Made by a program: the position numbers and the translations under genes. Below, piece after piece: positions 46,592-55,938 of a stretch of 64,000 nucleotides of DNA (position 1 is its first letter; each line of letters starts with the position of its first letter). The DNA is from CAXMST01 sp963700785 (GTDB lineage Bacteria > Actinomycetota > Thermoleophilia > Solirubrobacterales > 70-9): the NCBI GenBank assembly GCA_963700785.1, contig CAVOYZ010000006.1:1-64000 (forward strand), written 5' to 3'. Below the pieces are notes generated by a model, which worked only from the letters and a program-made list of their open reading frames with translations, searched no databases and was not told where the DNA came from.

Positions 46592-46945
46592 TTACGCCGA
46601 GTCGGGGCCCTCGGCGCGGGAGAGCGCGAACGGGTTGCCCTCGGAGTCCTTGCAGATCACCCAGCGCTCGCCCGGGTGGATGATGCTGCCGCCGAACCGC
46701 TCGACCCGGCCGACGGCCTCGGCGAGATCGTCGACCTCGAGATAGGGAAGCGAGAAGGAGTCGCCGGGACCCTGGCCGCGCTCGTGGATCCCGACCGCCG
46801 CGCCGGCGCCCGCCGCTGCCTGCCAGCCCTGCCCCTCTCCTGACCGGCGCGGCTCGGGCTCGGTGCCGAGCACCCCGCCCCAGAAGCGCCGGGCCCGCGC
46901 GGCGTCGTCGGCGGGGAACTCGACCAGCGAGAGGCGGGCGGCCAT
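46592..46945 (-). CDS. VOC (glyoxalase/bleomycin resistance) family protein
   Basis: A 117-aa domain with RLSLVEFPADDAARARRFWGGVLG and a second beta-alpha-beta half (SLPYLEVDDLAEAVGRVERFGG, WVICKDSEGNPFAL), the paired beta-alpha-beta-beta-beta units of VOC enzymes. Metal-dependent activity is possible but unassigned. It starts 3 bases after the CFA synthase stop, so it is in the same operon. Confidence 0.85.
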   Translation of the reverse strand: MAARLSLVEFPADDAARARRFWGGVLGTEPEPRRSGEGQGWQAAAGAGAAVGIHERGQGPGDSFSLPYLEVDDLAEAVGRVERFGGSIIHPGERWVICKDSEGNPFALSRAEGPDSA

Positions 46946-46948
46946 CGG

Positions 46949-48172
46949 TCAAGCCGTCGCCGGCACGCAGAGCACCTGATAGATCGAGGTGAAGCCGATG
47001 TCGAAGCCGTTGCGGGCCGCCCGCAGGTAGAGGCGCCAGACCCGGACCCGCTCCTCGCCGGCGAGCCGGATCGCCTCGTCGATGTTCTCGTCGAGACGGC
47101 GCGCCCAGTGGCGCAGGGTCTCCGAGTAGTCGGCGCCCCACTCGTCGACGTGGCGGGTGACCAGGCCCGCCCGCTCGAGCGCCAGCAGCACCCGGGAGAG
47201 GTGGATCGGGTCGGCGTCGGGGAACACGTAGCGCTCCGAGAACGGGCCGGCGTCGGGGTCGGTGTGGCGGAGGCGGGTGATGCCGTGGTTGAGCAGCCGG
47301 CCCTCGGGAGCGAGCAGGTTGGCGACGCGCTCGGCGTAGAGGTCGATGTTCTCGGAGCCGACGTGCTCGACCATGCCGATCGAGGCGATCGCGTCGTAGC
47401 GGCCGACCAGGTCGCGGTAGTCGGCGACCTCGATCTGGACCCGGTCCGCGACGCCCGCTTCGGCGACCCGCTCGCGGGCGCGCCGCGCCTGCGGCTCCGA
47501 GAGCGTTACCCCGAGCACCTGCTCGGCCCCGCGCTCGGCCGCGCAGATCGCGAAGCTGCCCCAGCCGCAACCGATGTCGAGAACTCTGTCGCCCGGACCG
47601 ATCGCGAGCTTCTCGGCGGTCAGCTCGAGCTTCGCCCGCTGCGCCGCCTCCAGCGTGGCCGCGCCGTCCTCGCCCCCGGCACGCGAGAAGAAGGCGCAGC
47701 TGTAGGTCATCGACTGATCGAGGAACAGCGCGAAGAACTCGTTCGAGACGTCGTAGTGGTGGCGGACGGCGCGCGCGTCGCGCTCCTTGCTGTGGCGGGC
47801 GCCCTGCGGGACCAGCTCGGCCGCCGGCCGGCCGGGCGGCCGGGTCAGCCCCGTCGCCCGGACCGCGGCCAGCATCAGCCGCAGGCGCGTCGCGGTGTCG
47901 ATCGGCGGCGGCTTGTAGCTGTCGAGCAGGGCGATCACCGCGTCCATGTCGTCGACCCCGAGATCGCCGGCGACGTAGGCGCGGCCGAGGCCGAGCTGGC
48001 CGGGCGCCCGGAGGACGTGGGCGACGGCCCGGGGAGAGCGGACGGTGAAGGTGGGCCCGCCGCCGTTGGTCGGAGGCAGGCCGCTGCCGTCCCAGAAGAC
48101 GAGCTCGAACGGTCGCTCCGGAAGCGCCCGCTCGACCTCGCGGATCAGCGGCGCTGGACGGGCGAAGGGCAT
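46949..48172 (-). CDS. cfa: cyclopropane-fatty-acyl-phospholipid synthase
   Basis: A 407-aa SAM-dependent methyltransferase that adds a methylene to unsaturated phospholipid acyl chains. Motifs: VRHHYDVSNEFFALFLDQSMTYSCAFF, SAM-binding VLDIGCGWGSFA, IASIGMVEHVG, and the C-terminal GFDIGFTSIYQVL. ATG 48172 is preferred because TAGCCT ends 7 bases upstream; a GTG at 48178 would add two residues. It leads an operon with a VOC protein. A cell-envelope role under stress is the known family function. Confidence 0.92.
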   Translation of the reverse strand: MPFARPAPLIREVERALPERPFELVFWDGSGLPPTNGGGPTFTVRSPRAVAHVLRAPGQLGLGRAYVAGDLGVDDMDAVIALLDSYKPPPIDTATRLRLMLAAVRATGLTRPPGRPAAELVPQGARHSKERDARAVRHHYDVSNEFFALFLDQSMTYSCAFFSRAGGEDGAATLEAAQRAKLELTAEKLAIGPGDRVLDIGCGWGSFAICAAERGAEQVLGVTLSEPQARRARERVAEAGVADRVQIEVADYRDLVGRYDAIASIGMVEHVGSENIDLYAERVANLLAPEGRLLNHGITRLRHTDPDAGPFSERYVFPDADPIHLSRVLLALERAGLVTRHVDEWGADYSETLRHWARRLDENIDEAIRLAGEERVRVWRLYLRAARNGFDIGFTSIYQVLCVPATA

Positions 48173-48179
48173 CCCCACA

Positions 48180-48185
48180 AGGCTA
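48180..48185 (-). promoter_or_regulatory. -10 element for the CFA synthase gene
   Basis: On the minus strand TAGCCT ends 7 bases before ATG 48172; no SD, so probably leaderless. Confidence 0.45.
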
Positions 48186-48216
48186 CCCGGCGCGTCGCGG
48201 TCCGGGCCTGACCAGC

Positions 48217-49398
48217 TCAGGCGGGTGTCTTCGACAGCGGCGAGGGATAGCGGGGCGCGACGACCTCGCCGTCGAGCCAGCTCGTCAGCCGCTCGGCCTC
48301 GGCCTCGATCAGGGCGAGCCCGTCGGAGCCGACGTCCTCGAGCAGCTGCAGCTCGACCTCACCGCCCCCGGCCTGTCGCCAGCCGCCGACGATCCGGCCG
48401 TCGAGCCAGACGCTGTGGCCCGCGTTGCCGTTCCTGTCGAAGAGCTGGTCCCTGTGCGGACCCAGATACCAGTCGCGCTGAAACCAGCCCATCGCGGCCG
48501 GATCCAGCGACGGCAGCAGCGCTGCCCAGGGCCCGACCGGCGCCGGAGGCTCGAGGTCGTCCGGCAACAGGTAGCCGATCTCGCCCTCGATCTCGACCTC
48601 GACCGCCCGCAGCTGGGTCAGTGCCCCGCGGACCGCGGTCAAAGTCGAGCCGAGCCACCACTTGAGATCGGCCTCGGTGCCGGGGCCGAAGGCGCGCAGC
48701 CATGCCCGCACCAGCCAGAGCAGTCCGTCGGACTCGGCAGGGGCCGAGATCGCCTCGCCGAGCCAGCTGGCGGTCGCGACCCAGCGCGGCCGGGATGATC
48801 GCCAGGCGCCGTCGTTCGGCCCCCTGAGGATCAGCCCGGTGGCGCTGATCGTGGTCAGCACGCGGGGGCCGACCGGCACCTCCCCGCCCCAGCTCTTGCC
48901 CTCCCCGTAGCTGACGCTTCCCTCGAGCAGAGGGACCTCCTCGCGGAGCTCGGCCGAGGTTAGCTCGCGACCCCCGTTGAGGACCGACTGGACGGCCGCC
49001 GACGCCGCCTCGAGCCAGCGCTCGCCGTCGGCCCGCAGGCCGGCGCGCTCGACGTCCTTGACCAGCCGCCGTCGCTCCATGCCGGCAACCCGGGCGCTGG
49101 CGCCGGCCTGGGCGGGACCGAGACCCTCGCGCGTGAGCACGAACAGCGTCCTGCGCATCGCCATGTGCTTGACCAGGGAGCGCTCGACGTACAGAGCGCG
49201 TTCGAGGTCGGCGACCGCGAATCCGTCGACCCGCGCCCACGCCGACAGGTAGACCGTCGCGGGGTCGGTCGCGTGCAGCGCGACGACGCTCTCAGTCGCG
49301 GCCTCCGCGCTCGGCGCCCGGTGCTCGGGGCTGAGCCGGTGCCTCTGCGCGAGCCGCGTCCGGCGCTCGTCGGGATCGATCTTCCGCACCCCGATCAT
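48217..49398 (-). CDS. winged-helix DNA-binding domain protein (AlkZ/HTH_42 family)
   Basis: A 393-aa protein of the winged-helix (HTH_42) family that includes AlkZ DNA glycosylases. Recognisable parts: ALHATDPATVYLSAWARVDGF, VKHMAMRRTLFVLTREGL, GRVLTT-type wing regions, WWLGSTLTAVRGAL and GHSVWLDGRIVGGW. The position of the AlkZ QxQ motif reads HAT, so glycosylase activity is uncertain. ATG 49398 follows GAGG; the frame stays open to 49512 but is noncoding there. It is divergent from the Rieske gene. Confidence 0.82.
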   Translation of the reverse strand: MIGVRKIDPDERRTRLAQRHRLSPEHRAPSAEAATESVVALHATDPATVYLSAWARVDGFAVADLERALYVERSLVKHMAMRRTLFVLTREGLGPAQAGASARVAGMERRRLVKDVERAGLRADGERWLEAASAAVQSVLNGGRELTSAELREEVPLLEGSVSYGEGKSWGGEVPVGPRVLTTISATGLILRGPNDGAWRSSRPRWVATASWLGEAISAPAESDGLLWLVRAWLRAFGPGTEADLKWWLGSTLTAVRGALTQLRAVEVEIEGEIGYLLPDDLEPPAPVGPWAALLPSLDPAAMGWFQRDWYLGPHRDQLFDRNGNAGHSVWLDGRIVGGWRQAGGGEVELQLLEDVGSDGLALIEAEAERLTSWLDGEVVAPRYPSPLSKTPA

Positions 49399-49417
49399 GC
49401 TCGCAGCCTCGCTGTGA

Positions 49418-49423
49418 GATAGT
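49418..49423 (+). promoter_or_regulatory. -10-like element of the Rieske gene
   Basis: GATAGT ends 6 bases before an in-frame ATC (49430) of the Rieske gene, which has no ATG, GTG or TTG upstream of its domain. Confidence 0.3.
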
Positions 49424-49429
49424 CCCCCA

Positions 49430-49801
49430 ATCGCTTCCGACGCCGATTCCGCCCAACGCCTGATCGCCGTCGCCGATCTCGGCGACTCGCAGGTCGGCGT
49501 CGTCGAGGACACGCCTCACGGATCTCTCGCGGTCGGGATCAGCGGGGGCGAGCCGTTCGCGGTCTCGAACCGCTGCCGGCATCTATTCGCCTCGCTCGGC
49601 GACGGCGAGGTGGCCGAGGACGGCTGCCTCGAGTGCCCTCGGCACGGCGCCCGCTTCGACGTCGCCAGCGGCAAGATGACCCGCGGCCCGCAGGGCGCGT
49701 TCAAGCCGCTCGCCGGCGCCGTCAAGGCAACCACCGGCTCGCGCTCGCTGAAGACCTTCCCGGTCGAGATCCGCGACGAAGCGATCTGGCTCTCGGGCTG
49801 A
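49430..49801 (+). CDS. Rieske [2Fe-2S] protein with unclear start
   Basis: Up to 123 residues. The Rieske site is present: NRCRHLFASLGDG and CLECPRHGARFDV, i.e. C-x-H and C-x2-H, then PVEIRDEAIWL. It resembles small Rieske ferredoxins. An in-frame TAG lies at 49421, and the first ATG/GTG/TTG in frame is GTG 49610, after the first cluster ligands. The gene thus either starts at a rare codon (ATC 49430 or CTG 49460) or the 5' end has a sequence error. Electron-transfer partner unknown. Confidence 0.65.
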   Translation: MASDADSAQRLIAVADLGDSQVGVVEDTPHGSLAVGISGGEPFAVSNRCRHLFASLGDGEVAEDGCLECPRHGARFDVASGKMTRGPQGAFKPLAGAVKATTGSRSLKTFPVEIRDEAIWLSG

Positions 49802-49821
49802 GCCGCGCGGATCTGCGACCT

Positions 49822-49839
49822 GCCCCGGGCAGCCGGGGC
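49822..49839. terminator. hairpin terminator after the Rieske gene
   Basis: GCCCCGG and CCGGGGC form a 7-bp perfect stem with a GCAG loop, 21 bases past the Rieske stop. Confidence 0.5.
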
Positions 49840-49906
49840 TACCGCGCTCGAGCCTCTTCGATAGTCTGCGCGACCTTCATGCAGGGGGGCGGCAGGGAGG
49901 AAAGCG

Positions 49907-52900
49907 ATGATCCGGTGGAGCAACGGTAGGCGCGGACTGGGAGCCGCAGCGGCGTTCACGGCGACGATTCTCGCCGTCACCGGCATCTCCCTGGCCGCCA
50001 AGGGCGAGCTCAGCTTCCAGGAGCGGGTGCCCGAGTTCGACATCAACCGGGCCAGCTCGCTGACCGTCTCGCCTGACGGCAAGCACCTCTACGCGACTGC
50101 CTCGAGCGGCTCCTCGATCTCCGCGTTCAGCATCGAGCCGGCGGCGACGACTACAGCTTCGTCGAGACCGAGATCGACGGGGTCGACGACGGCAGCGACG
50201 CCGGCGTCGCGGTCGACGGCCTCAACTTCGCCGACGACGCCGCGGTCTCCCCCGACGGCGAGCACGTCTACGTGGTCGGGCGCCTCGACGACGCGATCGC
50301 GATCTTCGACCGCGACGCCTCGACCGGCGGGCTCAGCTTCAGCGAGGCCGTCCGCGACACGGTCGGCACCGACGAGCTCGATCGGCCCGAGGGCGTCGCC
50401 GTCTCCAGCGACGGCGACTACGTCTACGCGGTCTCGAACCTCGACGACTCGATCCTCGCCTTCAAGCGCGACCCGGGCGACGGCTCCCTGAGCCAGGTCG
50501 AGGTCGAGACCGACGGCGTCGATGACGCCGGCGACGCCGGGGGCACGGTCGATGGCATGCAGCGGCAGTCAGCGTCGCCGCGGCGCCGGACGGGAGGCTG
50601 TCTACGTCGGCACCGACTTCCGGAGAGCTCGGTCGCCGTGTTCTCGCGAGATACCGGCACCGGGCGGCTCAGCTTCGTCGAGTTCGAACAGGATGGGGTC
50701 GACGACGCCGGCGACGCCGGAGGCACGGTCGACGGGCTCGCGCGGGTCGAGGACGTCGCCGTTTCGAACGACGACGGCAACGTCTACGCGACCGGGTCCA
50801 TCGACAGCGCGGTGGCGGTCTTCGACCGCGACGCCGCGACCGACGAGCTGAGCTTCTCCGAGGTCGAGAAGAACAACGTCGACGACCCCGGCGATCTCGG
50901 TGGAACCGTCACCGGCCTAGGCTTCCCGCGCGAGCTGGCGCTCTCGGCCGACGATCGCAACCTCTACGTCGCCGGCCAGAGCACGAACTCGGTCGCCAAC
51001 TTCCGCCGCAACGCCACCACCGGCAAGCTGAACTTCCTCGAGTCGGAGAGCGACGGCAGCGGCGGTGTCGACGGCCTCGAGGGTGCCTCGGCCGTCGCGG
51101 TCGGGACCGACGACGGCAACGTTTACGTCGGCGCCCAATCCGAGGGCGGCCTCGCGGTCTTCGATCGCGGCGCAGCGCTCGGCGCGTTCAGCTTCGTAGG
51201 CAACCGGCCCGACTTCCCGCAGATCGCCCAGCCGCCGGGCGTCGCGATCTCGCCCGACGGCAAGCACCTGGTGGTGCTCTCGTGGGGCAAGCAGTCGCTC
51301 TACTCGGCCGAGCGCGACGCCAGCGACGGGACCTTCGAGCTCCGCGACACCGAGACCGACGCGGTCGACGACCCCAGCGACAGCGGCGGCACCGTCGAGG
51401 GCCTCTACGAGTCCTCGTCGGTGACCTTCTCACCCGACGGCAAGCACGTCTACGTGACCGCCTACAGCATCTACTCGATCGCGACCTTCGCGCTCGACTC
51501 CGCCACCGGCGAGCTGACCTACGTCGAGACCGAGGCCGACGGCGTCGACGACCCCAGCGACTCCGGCCCCGAGGTCTTCGGCCTCTACGAGCCCTACTCG
51601 GTCGCCGTCTCTGCGGACGGCAAGAGCGTCTACGCGCCCGGCAACTCCGACGACACGGTCGCGGCCTTCAGCCGCGACGCGGCGACCGGCAAGCTGAACT
51701 TCGCCGAGTTCGAGCAGGACGGGGTGGGTGGCGTCGAGGGCCTCGTCGACGCCGACTCGGTGGCGATCTCCCCAGACGGTAAGAACGTATATGTCGGCGC
51801 GAGCCAGGATGAGGCGGTCGCGGTCTTCACCCGCAACGCGGCGAACAGCGAGCTGAGCTTCGTCGAGGTCCAGCAGGGCACCGGCCGCGGCGGCTCCGTC
51901 GCCGAGCTCGAGAACGTCGACGACATCGCCGTCTCGGCCGACGGCAAGCAGCTCTACGCGGTCGGTGCCTCGAAGCTGCTGCGCTTCGACCGCAACGCGA
52001 CCACCGGCGCCCTGACCTTCGCCGAGGTCGAGGAGGACGGGGTTGGCGGCGTCAGCGGCCTGGACGGTGTGGCGACGATCGAGCTCTCCGCCGACGGCGA
52101 GGAGGTCTATGCGGCGGGCGGGACCTCCCCCGGCTCGATCGCGGTCTTCTCCCGCAACCCCGCCAACGGCGCGCTGAGCTTCCTCGAGGCCGAGGTGCAG
52201 GGCGTGAACGATCCGGGCGATGCCGGTCCTGCACCGGTCGGCCTGCGCGACATCCTCGCGCTCGCGATCTCACCGGACGATCGATTCCTCTACGCGGCGG
52301 CGGAGGACGACAACAGCCTGACGATCCTCAGCCGCGAGGACGACTTCGATCCGCCCGAGACGACGATCACCGGCGGGCCCGCCGACGGCGAGTCGACCTC
52401 CGACAGCACACCGTCGTTCACCTACAGCTCGAGCGAGGCCGGCTCGAGCTTCGAGTGCAGCACCGACGGCGCCGCCTTCGGGGCCTGCCCCGCGAACCTG
52501 CCGGAGCTCAGCGACGGCGACCACAGCTTCGAGGTCGCCGCGACCGACGCCGCCGGCAACACCGACCCGACGCCGGCGGCTCGCGACTTCACTGTCGACA
52601 CGAAGCTCAAGGGCGGCAAGGTCAAGGCCAAGAAGAAGCAGAAGCAGAACGGCACGAAGATCAAGGTCAAGATCAAGCTCACGGCCGGCGAGGCGGCCGA
52701 GGGGCTCGGCAAGGGCGAGATCAAGATCGGGAAGAAGTCCTACAAGCTGAAGAAGAAGACCAAGGACCTGAAGGCCGACAAGACCAAGGCCCTGAAGCTG
52801 AAGCCGAAGAAGTCGAAGGACAAGAAGAAGATCGCGAAGAAGCTGAAGAAGGGCAAGAAGGTCACCGCGAAGCTGACCGGCAAGATCACCGACGAGGCCG

Positions 52901-52947
52901 GCAACAAGTTCAAGAAGAAGAAGACGGTGACGCTGAAGAAGAAGTAG
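49907..52947 (+). CDS. secreted lactonase-like beta-propeller protein with Ig repeat and Lys-rich module, several frameshifts
   Basis: A roughly 1,010-residue exported protein. ATG 49907 follows GGGAGG and a signal peptide (FTATILAVTGISLAAKG). Many blades follow with SPDGKHLYA and ISPDGKNVYV-type strands, a YncE/lactonase-like propeller. Near 52350 is one PPETTITGGPADGESTSDS Ig-like repeat, then the Lys-rich module to the end (KGEIKIGKKSYKLKKK, KKGKKVTAKL, DEAGN), also at 3986 and 20990. A frame change near 50125-50140 and compensating changes between 50560 and 50640 interrupt the frame; both sides continue the same blade pattern. The 3' end overlaps the next minus-strand gene by 38 bases. 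Confidence 0.78.
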
Positions 52948-54064
52948 CGGCCGGCGCCGTCAGCCGCATCAGCGCGTAGCCGGTGATCGCGGCCATCACC
53001 AGCGCCATCACCAGCCCGGCGCCGACGCCGATCGCGATGATCAGCCCGAGCGCCTGACCCTCCTGCCAGAGCGGCGAGGCGATCGCCATGAACGCGGTCA
53101 GCGCCGCGACCCAGCCGACGGCGACGGCCACCACCCACCAGCCCGCGCGCGGTACCTGCTCGCGGAGGACGCGCCACTGCAGGCCGCCGATCGAGAGCAG
53201 GAAGATGACGCCGAGCAGCAGCCCGCCGGCCGCGAGGACTCCCGGGGCGAGGTCATCGAGCCCCTCGCCGATCGAGGTCGGGACCAGCGACACGCCCCAG
53301 GCGATCAGCGCTCCGAGCGCGGTTGCGGCGATCCAGCTCCGCGAGGAGATCGCGGGCAGCGCCCGGCGGACGACAAGGGCCTGCGAGAAACCGAGCACCA
53401 GGCCCTCGCCGAGGCCGGCGGCGAGGATCACCGGCGCCGAGGCGAGCGGCCCGAGGTCCGCGGCCGCGATCAGCGCCCCGGCGACTGCCGGGATCGAGAA
53501 GGCGAGCGTCTCGCCGATCGTCACGGTCTTCGTCCAGCGCCGCCACAGCTCGCGCCCACGCAGCGGCGGAGGCGCCCCGCCCGCGGGCTCGAGCTCGATC
53601 CGGATCAGGACCCTGCCGGCGGCGAGCGCCAGCGCCCGCTCGGCGTCGATCGGATGTCCGGCGCTCGCGTAGAGGTAGGAGAGTACCGCGGCGATCTCCT
53701 GTTGGCCGGCGTCGGGCACCTCTCCCCAGCCGGCCCGCCGCCGGCCGCCGACGGTGACGGTGACCGCGGCGCCGCCGCGCAGATTCCGCCACCAGGCGCG
53801 GCGGCGCAGGCTGGTCAGGGTCAGCACCTCGCCGTCGACGACGGCGTTGGCCGGCGTGCTCAGCTCCCTGCCCGTGCGCCGGCCCCGGAAGCCGACGAGG
53901 ACCGTGTTCTCGCCGACCAGATCGTGCACCGGGGATGCCAGCAGCCGCCGGACGACCGGATTGACGACGCTCCGCAGCAGCCGGTCACCGAGCGTCCGTC
54001 GTCTCGGCGGCGGGGCCGCAACGCGCTCGGCCGTTCGTCGCTGCGGGGTCAGGCTCGGCTCCAT
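52910..54064 (-). CDS. deazaflavin-dependent nitroreductase-like domain fused to a polytopic membrane domain
   Basis: A 384-aa fusion. The N-terminal half (about 30-165) matches F420-dependent nitroreductase (Ddn) family proteins: VLVGFRGRRTGRELSTPANAVV, SLRRRAWWRNLRGGAAVTVT and VLSYLYASAGHPID. From about residue 190 there are six or more hydrophobic segments (e.g. VAGALIAAADLGPLASAPVIL, WIAATALGALIAWGVSL, IAIGVGAGLVMALVMAAI), a separate integral membrane domain. I have not seen this pairing described. ATG 54064 is tentative (no clear SD). The Ser-rich C-terminal tail lies antisense to the lysine-rich coding end of the lactonase-like gene. Confidence 0.78.
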   Translation of the reverse strand: MEPSLTPQRRTAERVAAPPPRRRTLGDRLLRSVVNPVVRRLLASPVHDLVGENTVLVGFRGRRTGRELSTPANAVVDGEVLTLTSLRRRAWWRNLRGGAAVTVTVGGRRRAGWGEVPDAGQQEIAAVLSYLYASAGHPIDAERALALAAGRVLIRIELEPAGGAPPPLRGRELWRRWTKTVTIGETLAFSIPAVAGALIAAADLGPLASAPVILAAGLGEGLVLGFSQALVVRRALPAISSRSWIAATALGALIAWGVSLVPTSIGEGLDDLAPGVLAAGGLLLGVIFLLSIGGLQWRVLREQVPRAGWWVVAVAVGWVAALTAFMAIASPLWQEGQALGLIIAIGVGAGLVMALVMAAITGYALMRLTAPAATSSSASPSSSS

Positions 54065-54159
54065 CGGCTCTCGCCGACGAAGCTACCCGGACCGTTCGGC
54101 GGCACCAACCGAGCAAACCACCCAGCGATCAGGGCGGACTACGGAGCGCGGCGCGCCGC

Positions 54160-54554
54160 TCAGCCCATGTCCATGTGGAGGATCTCCCAGACGTGGCCGT
54201 CGGGGTCCTTGAAGGCCCGGGAGTACATCTCCTCCATCTCGACCGGCTCGCGCGGATGGTGCTCGGGCCCCGACGGCGAGCGCCCGCTCGAGCAGCTGAT
54301 CGACCTCCTCGCGACTCTCGGCGGAGAGCGCGTTCAGCACCTGGGTGCCGCTGCTCGGATCGGCGATCTCACCGTCGATGAAGCGACGGAAGAAGTCCTC
54401 AGCCGAGCAGCATCGCGTAGGCCCCCTCGCTGAAGACCACGGCAGACGGCATCTCGTTGCTGAACTGCTCGTTGATCTCGAAGCCGAGCGCGGAGAAGAA
54501 GTCCCTCGAGCGCTGGACGTCCTTGACCGGGAGGTTCACGTAGAGGTCTCGCAT
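54160..54554 (-). pseudogene. VOC family protein, frame broken twice
   Basis: About 131 residues over three frames. ATG 54554 follows AAAGGAAGAG. The parts read RDLYVNLPVKDVQRSRDFF and EGAYAMLL; after a shift near 54404-54415, EDFFRRFIDGEIA and NALSAESREEVDQLLERA; after another near 54265-54290, REPVEMEEMYSRAFKDPDGH and VWEILHMDMG. Together they form a complete VOC (glyoxalase-like) domain. Each shift is one base, so error or recent decay are both possible. Confidence 0.65.
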
Positions 54555-54720
54555 GGCTACTCTTCCTTTCTGGGACTTCGGGCTTCTGATTGCGGCAACC
54601 ACGGTCTGCTGTCAGCAGCCTACTACTCAGCTCGGCGATCCCGAGCCGTGCGGGAAGCGGCGGTCCGCGATTCGCCGCCGGTCCGAGGCCCAACCGCCAC
54701 ATTTCAGGCGTATTCCGCGT

Positions 54721-54737
54721 TTATCACGGCCTGATAA
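54721..54737. promoter_or_regulatory. inverted repeat upstream of the ATPase gene
   Basis: TTATCACGGCCTGATAA is a perfect TTATCA/TGATAA inverted repeat. Its right arm ends 28 bases before GTG 54766, and it lies just upstream of a possible -10 GATAAC (54752-54757). It is a likely operator. Confidence 0.45.
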
Positions 54738-54765
54738 CCGCCGCTCAACTGGATAACCTGGCTTG

Positions 54766-55938
54766 GTGAGACCGCACGAGAACCCCTATACGCCGAACGC
54801 CGGCGCGCGGCCGCCGGTGCTGGTCGGCCGCGACGACCAGCTGCAGGGCTTCGACGTCCTGCTCGAGCGCCTGCGCCGCGGGCACACCGAGCAGTCGATG
54901 ATCATCACCGGGCTGCGCGGGGTCGGCAAGACGGTGCTGCTGAACACGTTCGAGGCGCGGGCGCGGGAGCTCGGCTGGACCACGGTCGAGGCCGAGATCA
55001 CCAAGCACACCGACTTCAGCGGCCGGATCGCCCACCTGGTGCGCCGGGCGCTGCTGCAGATCGCGCCGCGGACCCGCTGGCGGGCGCGGGCGCGGCGGGC
55101 GGCGGCGGTGCTGCGCTCGTTCCAGCTGACGGTCAGCTCCGAGGGCACGGTCAGCACCGGGATCGACGTCGAGGCCCACGAGGGCCTCGCCGACAGCGGC
55201 TATCTCCCCGACGACCTCAGCGACCTGATCGTCGCGCTCGGCGAGGCGGCGGCGGACCACGAGCGCGGCGTCGTCTTCCTGCTCGACGAGATCCAGTTCC
55301 TCGAGACGGCGGAGCTCGAGGCGCTGATCGCCGCCCTGCACAAGACCGTCCAGCGGCAGCTGCCGGTGACGATGGTCGGGGCCGGGCTGCCGCAACTGCC
55401 GCGGCTCGCGGGGGAGGCGAAGTCCTACGCCGAGCGCCTGTTCAAGTTCCCGACGATCGGGCGGCTCGAGGGCGAGACCGCGATCCGGGCCCTGGTCGAG
55501 CCCGCGGCCGGCGAGGGGGTCGAGTTCGAGCCGGCGGCCGCCGAGGCGGTGGTCGCCTACACCGACGGCTACCCCTACTTCATCCAGGAGTACGGCAAGG
55601 TCCTGTGGGACATGACCGAACAGCCGCCGATCGACCGCCGCGACGTCGCCGCCGCCCGCGAGGCGGTCGAGGCGAAGCTCGACGGCAGCTTCTTCCGGGT
55701 CAGGGTCGAGCGCACCAGCGAGCTCGAGCTGCGCTACCTGCGGGCGATGGCCGAGCTCGGGCCCGAGCCGCAGCGGGCCAAGGACGTCGCCGGGCTGCTC
55801 GGCCGCACCTCCCAGCAGCTCGGCCCGACCCGCTCGCGGCTGATCGACAAGGGCCTGCTCTACACGCCCGGGCACGGGCTGGCGGCGTTCACGGTGCCGC
55901 AGTTCGACCGCTTCCTGCGCCGGGCGGTGCCCGCATGA
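54766..55938 (+). CDS. AAA-type ATP-binding protein (ATPase with C-terminal winged helix)
   Basis: A 390-aa protein. Walker A GLRGVGKTVLLNTF near residue 50, Walker B VVFLLDEIQFLE, a sensor region VTMVGAGLPQLP, then DGYPYFIQEYGK and a C-terminal winged-helix-like end (QRAKDVAGLLGRTSQQLGPT). This is the orphan ATPase type close to the archaeal-ATPase/AAA_16 family. GTG 54766 has no SD and lies 8 bases after GATAAC, so it may be leaderless. It overlaps recD2 by 4 bases. The pair suggests a joint DNA-transaction role; nothing more specific can be read. Confidence 0.85.
   Translation: MRPHENPYTPNAGARPPVLVGRDDQLQGFDVLLERLRRGHTEQSMIITGLRGVGKTVLLNTFEARARELGWTTVEAEITKHTDFSGRIAHLVRRALLQIAPRTRWRARARRAAAVLRSFQLTVSSEGTVSTGIDVEAHEGLADSGYLPDDLSDLIVALGEAAADHERGVVFLLDEIQFLETAELEALIAALHKTVQRQLPVTMVGAGLPQLPRLAGEAKSYAERLFKFPTIGRLEGETAIRALVEPAAGEGVEFEPAAAEAVVAYTDGYPYFIQEYGKVLWDMTEQPPIDRRDVAAAREAVEAKLDGSFFRVRVERTSELELRYLRAMAELGPEPQRAKDVAGLLGRTSQQLGPTRSRLIDKGLLYTPGHGLAAFTVPQFDRFLRRAVPA

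Noticed and set aside
52600..52950. simple AAG repeat or microsatellite
   Set aside because: The codons vary and keep the conserved Lys-rich module; it is coding.
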